The notes beneath the pieces were generated by a model, which saw only the letters and a program-made list of their open reading frames with translations, was not told where the DNA came from and did not search any database. Made by a program: the position numbers and the translations under genes. A stretch of DNA of 10,298 nucleotides from Scatosoma sp045645245 (GTDB taxonomy: Bacteria; Bacillota; Clostridia; Christensenellales; Borkfalkiaceae). Below, piece by piece: positions 6,401 to 10,298 of the stretch. The DNA lies in contig JAZRIK010000001.1 of the NCBI GenBank assembly GCA_045645245.1, positions 1 to 10,298 on the forward strand, given 5' to 3'. Within the stretch, counting starts at the first letter, position 1. Every line of letters starts with the position of its first letter.

Positions 6401-8029
6401 ATGGCAAAACAAATTAAATACGGCGAAGACGCAAGAAAAGCGTTGGAAGCTGGTGTGAACGTACTTGCGGATACGGTAAAAATTACGCTCGGCCCCAAGG
6501 GCAGAAACGTAGTACTCGATAAAAAATACGGCGCTCCCCTTATCACCAACGACGGGGTGACGATTGCGAAAGAAATCGAACTCAACGACCCGTTTGAAAA
6601 TATGGGCGCACAGCTTGTAAAAGAAGTTTCCACCAAGACCAACGACGTTGCCGGCGACGGTACGACGACCGCTGTGGTTTTGGCGCAAGCGATTGTGAGA
6701 GAAGGTTTGAAAAACCTTGCAGCCGGCGCAAACCCTATCATTTTGAAGGAAGGCATTAAAAAAGCGGTTGACGCGACCGTGGAACATTTGAAGAGTATTT
6801 CCAAGTCGGTTGAAAGCAACAAAGCCATCGAACAAACCGCGTCTATCTCCGCAGGCAACCCCGAAGTGGGTTCGCTGATTGCGAAAGCGATGGAAATCGT
6901 GGGTAAAGACGGCGTTATTACAGTGGAAGAAGGCAAATCGATGAATACCGAGCTTTCCACCGTGGAAGGTATGCAATTTGACCGCGGCTATGCGTCCGCG
7001 TATATGGTGACCAACACCGATAAGATGGAAGCGGTGCTTGAAAACCCGTATATTTTGATTACCGATAAGAAAATTTCGTCCTTGCAAGAAATTTTGCCCG
7101 TAATTGAGCCGCTTGCGCAACAAGGCGCGAAGCTTTTGATTATCGCGGAAGACGTGGAAGGCGACGCACTCGCAGCGTTGATCGTAAACAAACTCAAAGG
7201 CGTATTCAACTCGGTTGCAGTAAAAGCGCCCGGATTTGGCGATCGCAGAAAGGAAATGCTGCGCGATATCGCCGTTTTGACGGGCGGTCAAGTGATTTCT
7301 TCCGATTTGGGGCTTGAATTTAAGGACGTGAATATCGCTATGCTCGGCAGAGCGTCCAGCGTACGCGTGGATAAAGAAAATACCACCATCGTTGGCGGCG
7401 TAGGCGACGTAGAAGACATTAAAGCGCGTATCGCATCCATTAAAGCGCAAATTGCGGAAACCAAATCCGATTACGACCGCGAAAAATTGCAAGAACGCCT
7501 TGCGAAACTTGCAGGCGGCGTAGCCGTTATCAGCGTTGGCGCGGCTACCGAAGTAGAAATGAAAGAAAAGAAACTGCGTATCGACGACGCACTCGCAGCG
7601 ACGAGAGCGGCTGTGGAAGAAGGCTACGTGCCGGGTGGCGGCAGCGCACTCCTTTCCGCTGTTCCTACCGTGAAAAAGTTGGTTGCAGCCCTTTCCGGCG
7701 ACGAAAAAACGGGCGCGGCAATCGTACTCAAAGCGTTGGAAGAGCCCATTAGACAAATTGCGAAAAACGCAGGGCTTGACGGCTCGGTTATCGTAGATAA
7801 AGTGCTTTCGTCCAAGAAAGCGAACTATGGGTTCGACGCGCTGACCAACAAATATTGCGATATGGTCGAAGCAGGTATCATCGACCCGACCAAGGTGACC
7901 CGTTCCGTTTTACAAAACGCGGCGTCGGTTGCGGCAACCCTGCTCACCACCGAAAGCATCGTCACCGATATTCCTACTCCCCCTGCGCCTATGGCTCCCG
8001 CAGGCGGCGATATGGGCGGAATGTACTAA
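6401..8029 (+). CDS. groEL: Chaperonin GroEL
   Basis: The 542-residue Cpn60 subunit assembles into double seven-membered rings that fold proteins with ATP and GroES in the cytoplasm. The nucleotide site is intact: LGPKGRNV (30-37), NDGVT with Asp51, AGDGTTT (84-90), and near the C-terminal part RIDDALAATRAAVEEGYVPGGG, where the Asp needed for ATP hydrolysis lies in the DDAL segment. The C-terminal tail APAGGDMGGMY is a short version of the usual Gly-Met tail. Length is typical (E. coli has 548). AAGGAG (6385-6390) precedes the ATG. The long open frames on the opposite strand (the largest about 460 codons) are by-products of the biased codon use and not genes. Confidence 0.99.
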   Translation: MAKQIKYGEDARKALEAGVNVLADTVKITLGPKGRNVVLDKKYGAPLITNDGVTIAKEIELNDPFENMGAQLVKEVSTKTNDVAGDGTTTAVVLAQAIVREGLKNLAAGANPIILKEGIKKAVDATVEHLKSISKSVESNKAIEQTASISAGNPEVGSLIAKAMEIVGKDGVITVEEGKSMNTELSTVEGMQFDRGYASAYMVTNTDKMEAVLENPYILITDKKISSLQEILPVIEPLAQQGAKLLIIAEDVEGDALAALIVNKLKGVFNSVAVKAPGFGDRRKEMLRDIAVLTGGQVISSDLGLEFKDVNIAMLGRASSVRVDKENTTIVGGVGDVEDIKARIASIKAQIAETKSDYDREKLQERLAKLAGGVAVISVGAATEVEMKEKKLRIDDALAATRAAVEEGYVPGGGSALLSAVPTVKKLVAALSGDEKTGAAIVLKALEEPIRQIAKNAGLDGSVIVDKVLSSKKANYGFDALTNKYCDMVEAGIIDPTKVTRSVLQNAASVAATLLTTESIVTDIPTPPAPMAPAGGDMGGMY

Positions 8030-8078
8030 TAAATCATCGTCTAAATAAAGGATTTTATCCTTTCAAAACAACCTTTTC

Positions 8079-8116
8079 AAGGGAACGATTTTTGTCAATC
8101 GTTCCCTTATTTTTTG
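8079..8116 (+). terminator. Intrinsic terminator of groESL
   Basis: A perfect 12-bp stem (AAGGGAACGATT at 8079-8090 with AATCGTTCCCTT at 8097-8108) has a TTTGTC loop and is followed by ATTTTTTG. A smaller perfect hairpin, AAAGGAT-TTT-ATCCTTT (8047-8063), lies between it and the groEL stop codon and lacks a T tract. Confidence 0.93.
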
Positions 8117-8174
8117 CTATTATTAAAAAACGCGTAATTCGTTTATTTATATTTATTTGCGTGGTTTTAATGTT

Positions 8175-8223
8175 AGTACTATGTTAGACATAAGACCTAT
8201 TACAGACATAGTACTTTTTTTTA
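8175..8223 (+). terminator. Long-loop hairpin with T tract (possible second terminator or small RNA end)
   Basis: AGTACTATGT (8175-8184) and ACATAGTACT (8206-8215) form a perfect 10-bp stem around a 21-base loop, followed directly by a run of eight T. It looks like an intrinsic terminator, but the groESL transcript already has a far stronger one 60 bases upstream. It could end a separate short RNA or stop read-through into the next unit. The rest of the 287-base gap 8117-8403 holds AT-rich sequence, the promoter at 8270-8298 and a leader of about 100 bases with no recognised riboswitch. Confidence 0.5.
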
Positions 8224-8269
8224 TTTATATATCATTTCAAAATTTCATAATTTTGGTATGCTCAAACGC

Positions 8270-8298
8270 TTGCTTTTATGCTTTCAAAGTGCTATAAT
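8270..8298 (+). promoter_or_regulatory. Promoter for the YwaF/TMEM164-like gene pair
   Basis: TTGCTT (8270-8275), a 17-base spacer and TATAAT (8293-8298), with TG one base before the -10 box (extended -10). Transcription would start near 8305, giving a leader of about 99 bases. Within the leader GATAGTTT (8314-8321) can pair with AAACTATC (8353-8360) across a 31-base loop; its significance is unclear. Confidence 0.7.
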
Positions 8299-8403
8299 AG
8301 TCGTGTTGTTTGTGATAGTTTTGTGAAAGCTATATTTTTACTTTAATTCCATAAACTATCCATAGGAATATTTAATTATTTGGTAAGGCATTAAGGAGCA
8401 ATT

Positions 8404-9183
8404 ATGTTGTTTGATTTAACACATATCTTATATATGGTCATTTCCGCGGGACTTTCGGCAGTTATTCTTGTTTTGGCATCTAAATTTCTTAAAGAGCCCA
8501 AACAAAAGGTTATTTTTTTGAAAATCATCGCCGTAGTGACCGTTATCCTGCATTATAGCAGTATTTGGGTGGAATATTTTGGCAACGGCGGCAGTACGGA
8601 CGGCGTAGAAGGCAGCCATCTCTTCCCTATCTATCCCTGCCATATTATGATGTGGCTGCTGTTTATTGCCGCATTTATTAAAAATAAGTCGAGTACGATA
8701 TTCACCGTTTTAGCGGACTTTTGTTTCTGGGCAGGGCTTGTTTGCGGCTCTATCGGTATTTTACTTAACGAAAACTATTCTAATACGCCTTCGTTGGCGG
8801 ATTGGGAAGTTTTGAAAGGATTGTTGAGCCATTCGACCCTGCTTATCGGTTGTATGTATATGCGCGTGGGCAATTTTATGCGTATCCGCGTGGCAAACAC
8901 TGTAAGCGTTGCGCTTGGTCTATTGTTATTTATTGCCGACGGCGTGTTTGCGAACTGGCTGTATAAGGTTTGCGGTTTACCCGAAGTGAATGCAATGTAT
9001 TTGCTCCACAGCCCTTTCCCTTCTATGCCTTGGCTTTCGCCGATGCTGATGGGCGTTGTTGGTTTGAGCGTACTTTTTGCAGGACTGGCAATTTACGAGC
9101 TTCACTTCCCTGAAGAAGAGCGGTGGTACTCAAAATTAAGAAACAAATTTGAAGAAATTAAAAATACGGTAGGAAGAAATTGA
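8404..9183 (+). CDS. Polytopic membrane protein, YwaF/TMEM164-like, first of a pair
   Basis: The 259-residue protein is mostly hydrophobic, with about seven likely membrane segments (near 8-27, 37-55, 76-92, 98-122, 140-155, 165-185 and 209-232) and a charged C-terminal tail. It fits the TIGR02206 / YwaF / TMEM164 group: a P-x-x-P-C-H segment (FPIYPCHIMMW, Cys79), a later LSHSTLLIG (His143), and NAMYLLHSPFPSMPW (196-210), which resembles the family's N-x-x-Y box. Human TMEM164 is reported as an acyltransferase that uses a Cys and a His; if the analogy holds, Cys79 and His143 are the candidates. The His two residues before the Cys in its neighbour is Tyr77 here. AAGGAG (8393-8398) lies five bases before the ATG. 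The stop codon is two bases from the start of the next gene, so the products are probably made together. Function in bacteria is not established. Confidence 0.72.
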   Translation: MLFDLTHILYMVISAGLSAVILVLASKFLKEPKQKVIFLKIIAVVTVILHYSSIWVEYFGNGGSTDGVEGSHLFPIYPCHIMMWLLFIAAFIKNKSSTIFTVLADFCFWAGLVCGSIGILLNENYSNTPSLADWEVLKGLLSHSTLLIGCMYMRVGNFMRIRVANTVSVALGLLLFIADGVFANWLYKVCGLPEVNAMYLLHSPFPSMPWLSPMLMGVVGLSVLFAGLAIYELHFPEEERWYSKLRNKFEEIKNTVGRN

Positions 9184-9185
9184 TT

Positions 9186-9971
9186 ATGAGAGATTTATTT
9201 TTTAAGATTTTTGGCGATTCGTATTTTAATACGGGTATTTCCATCACTGCGTTTTCTATTCCCCATATCGTGTATTTGGTACTGATTTTCGGCGGAATTG
9301 CGCTGGCTGCATATTTAATCAAAGACAAGGATATGCAGGCAAAAGACAAGGTTTTACGCTTTTTAGCGTATGCTTTGGTTATTTCGTACGTCTTCGACTT
9401 TTTCGTGCACGATTTCGTGTATGACGGAATGAATATCGACAAGCTTCCTTTCCATTTGTGTACGGTGATGTGCCCTGTGGTTGCGTTTACGCAATTTAAC
9501 AAAAAGTTTGAAAAGTTCCTTGAGCCCGTGAGTGTGCTTGCCATCGTTGGCCCGCTTATGTACCTTACTTATCCCGCAAGCATCGGTAGCGGCGAGCCGT
9601 GGTGCTATCAAGCGGTGCAAACGATGTTTTTCCACGGAGTTGAGCTTGCTTGGGGTATTTTGACCATAACGAGCGGTAAAGTACGCTTACAAATGAAGAA
9701 TTGCTGGAAATCAGCCGTTGGGCTTGGTTTGATTACCCTTTGGGCGAAGTTCGGCAATTTGATTTTGGAAAAAAACTGGTTCTTCTTGGAAGAAGACGCG
9801 TTCTATATCGGCTTGGTGGAAAGCGGCGCGATTCCGCAATGGTCGCTTATGATTTTCACTCCCGCAGGCGTGTTCTTGGTAGCTTTGGCTATCTACGGAA
9901 TTTATTACGGCGTGAAAAAATGGCTGGAAAAGAAAAACGCCCCTGCCGTAGAAGAAGCGGCGCAAGCGTAA
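9186..9971 (+). CDS. Polytopic membrane protein, YwaF/TMEM164-like, second of a pair
   Basis: The 261-residue protein has about seven probable membrane segments (near 24-45, 58-74, 88-104, 116-132, 147-163, 177-193 and 219-240) and a short C-terminal tail rich in Lys, Glu and Ala. It carries the clearer family motif LPFHLC (87-92, with His90 and Cys92) and FFHGVELAWG with His150. The 58-residue distance from Cys92 to His150 equals that between the reported catalytic Cys123 and His181 of human TMEM164, as I remember it. It shares the overall plan with the preceding gene but is too diverged to be a recent copy; a heterodimer is a possibility. I chose ATG 9186 because AGGAAG (9171-9176) is nine bases upstream; a TTG at 9180 would be only three bases from that site. 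The fold family is likely, the activity is inferred. Confidence 0.75.
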   Translation: MRDLFFKIFGDSYFNTGISITAFSIPHIVYLVLIFGGIALAAYLIKDKDMQAKDKVLRFLAYALVISYVFDFFVHDFVYDGMNIDKLPFHLCTVMCPVVAFTQFNKKFEKFLEPVSVLAIVGPLMYLTYPASIGSGEPWCYQAVQTMFFHGVELAWGILTITSGKVRLQMKNCWKSAVGLGLITLWAKFGNLILEKNWFFLEEDAFYIGLVESGAIPQWSLMIFTPAGVFLVALAIYGIYYGVKKWLEKKNAPAVEEAAQA

Positions 9972-9989
9972 GATTATAAAGAATAGTTT

Positions 9990-10019
9990 AAGCAGGCGAG
10001 TAATTTCGCCTGCTTTTTT
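9990..10019 (+). terminator. Intrinsic terminator of the membrane-protein pair
   Basis: A perfect 10-bp stem (AAGCAGGCGA at 9990-9999 with TCGCCTGCTT at 10006-10015) has a GTAATT loop and runs into a T tract ending at 10019. It lies 18 bases after the stop codon. Confidence 0.92.
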
Positions 10020-10048
10020 ACGTTCGTCATATTTTTTTATAAAAACCC

Positions 10049-10077
10049 TTGACTTTTGCGAAAATATCGCATATAAT
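10049..10077 (+). promoter_or_regulatory. Strong promoter upstream of a two-hairpin RNA
   Basis: TTGACT (10049-10054) and TATAAT (10072-10077) are separated by 17 bases. Transcription would start near 10084. No coding start with a ribosome binding site follows before the T tract at 10142-10147, so this promoter appears to serve a short RNA or a leader. Confidence 0.8.
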
Positions 10078-10083
10078 GATAAT

Positions 10084-10149
10084 GCGCAGGGACATTGATT
10101 GTCCCATAAGTCGGTTAACTGGAACGGGGCAACTCGTTCCCATTTTTTA
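10084..10149 (+). ncRNA. Candidate small structured RNA or leader with attenuator
   Basis: Downstream of the promoter come two stem-loops. The first is GGGACA-TTGAT-TGTCCC (10089-10105). The second is GGAACGGG-GCAA-CTCGTTCC (10121-10140), an 8-bp stem closed by a GCAA (GNRA-type) tetraloop, followed by CATTTTTTAT, which makes it an intrinsic terminator. A linker with the palindrome GTTAAC joins them. An RNA of about 65 bases would result. I do not recognise a known RNA family or riboswitch. It may be a free-standing small RNA, or an attenuated leader for a gene beyond the window edge. Confidence 0.5.
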
Positions 10150-10150
10150 T

Positions 10151-10249
10151 GCTCCTTACAAATTCGCCTCGAATGAACGTATAAAAACGCGCCCACTCAA
10201 TAAATGAGTGGGTGCGTTTTTGGAGCTACTAGGCGGATTTGTAAGGAGC
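10151..10249. repeat. Nested inverted repeat (large two-part palindrome)
   Basis: Outer arms of 19 bases (10151-10169, GCTCCTTACAAATTCGCCT, and 10231-10249) are inverted copies with one mismatch. Inside them is a second, 17-bp hairpin: 10183-10199 with 10205-10221, containing a single G-T pair, a loop of ATAAA, and A5/T5 ends, so it can act as a bidirectional terminator. The whole unit of 99 bases can fold into one long stem with an internal loop of 13 and 9 bases. It may be a miniature mobile or dispersed repeat, or a regulatory RNA structure. No target-site duplication was obvious. The inner hairpin is a plausible terminator for transcripts from either side. Confidence 0.7.
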
Positions 10250-10298
10250 GTTAGCGACGGAATAGCGTAGCGTCCTTATGCCAACCTTGGTCGGCGGT
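10250..10298. other. Window end: short GCG-rich repeats, no gene supported
   Basis: The sequence holds the near-repeated words AGCGTTAGCGACGGA (10247-10261) and AGCGTAGCGTCC (10264-10275). TCCTTA at 10273-10278 could pair with TAAGGA in the right arm of the neighbouring palindrome, offering an alternative fold. An ATG at 10278 opens seven codons to the edge but has no visible ribosome binding site. Confidence 0.35.

Noticed and set aside
6362..7756. Open frame of about 464 codons antisense to groEL, plus another of 210 codons at 6328-6960
   Set aside because: Both lie wholly opposite groEL/groES, show low-complexity Phe/His/Arg- or Ser-rich translations without any recognised domain, and are expected from codon bias in the sense gene.
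10084..10149. Known riboswitch or 6S/SRP RNA
   Set aside because: Compared by eye with fluoride, preQ1, guanidine, c-di-GMP and SRP RNA motifs; none of their conserved core sequences is present, and the RNA is too short for 6S.
9711..10196. 161-codon minus-strand frame
   Set aside because: It crosses the end of the second membrane-protein gene, a strong terminator and the candidate small RNA, and encodes nothing recognisable.
10278..10298. Possible gene start ATG at the right edge (MPTLVGG)
   Set aside because: Only seven codons are visible and no ribosome binding site precedes it.
1..10298. CRISPR arrays, insertion sequences or prophage genes
   Set aside because: No regularly spaced direct repeats, transposase, integrase or phage structural protein was found; apart from the terminal repeats the window is ordinary chromosomal gene content.

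Overview
The window looks like the chromosome of a member of the Bacillota, probably class Clostridia. This is inferred from strong AGGAG-type ribosome binding sites, near-consensus sigma-A promoters, compact same-strand operons, and clostridial-looking GroEL, cyclophilin, dCMP deaminase and PqqD/HprK-like proteins. No phage, transposase or CRISPR signal was found. The taxonomic call rests on protein character only.

Layout. (1) Positions 1-225 hold a tRNA-like sequence on the minus strand behind its own strong promoter, and an intrinsic terminator that closes the neighbouring operon. (2) Positions 226-5851 are one tight seven-gene minus-strand operon driven by a TTGATT-17-TATAAT promoter at 5891-5919. 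In transcription order it encodes dCMP deaminase, a cyclophilin-type peptidyl-prolyl isomerase, adenylosuccinate lyase (purB), an HPr-kinase-like ATPase, a PqqD-like protein, an S24/S26 signal-peptidase-like protease and an ABC exporter. (3) Divergently, positions 5992-8116 carry groES-groEL with a near-consensus promoter, no CIRCE operator, and a strong terminator. (4) Positions 8117-10019 hold a hairpin with a T tract, an extended -10 promoter, two adjacent paralogous membrane proteins of the YwaF/TMEM164 (TIGR02206-like) type, and a terminator. (5) Positions 10020-10298 hold no convincing gene. They contain a promoter followed by two hairpins and a T tract (a candidate RNA of about 65 nt), then a large nested inverted repeat.

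How the genes may work together. The first three genes of the minus operon are housekeeping (nucleotide metabolism and protein folding). The last four form a cassette resembling RiPP (ribosomally made, modified peptide) maturation: a possible peptide-binding PqqD domain, a possible peptide or Ser kinase of the HprK fold, a protease and an exporter. No precursor peptide, cyclase or radical SAM enzyme is visible, so the product is unknown. The paired YwaF/TMEM164-like proteins both retain a Cys and a downstream His at positions that could be catalytic by analogy with human TMEM164, which suggests lipid acyl transfer as a hypothesis only.
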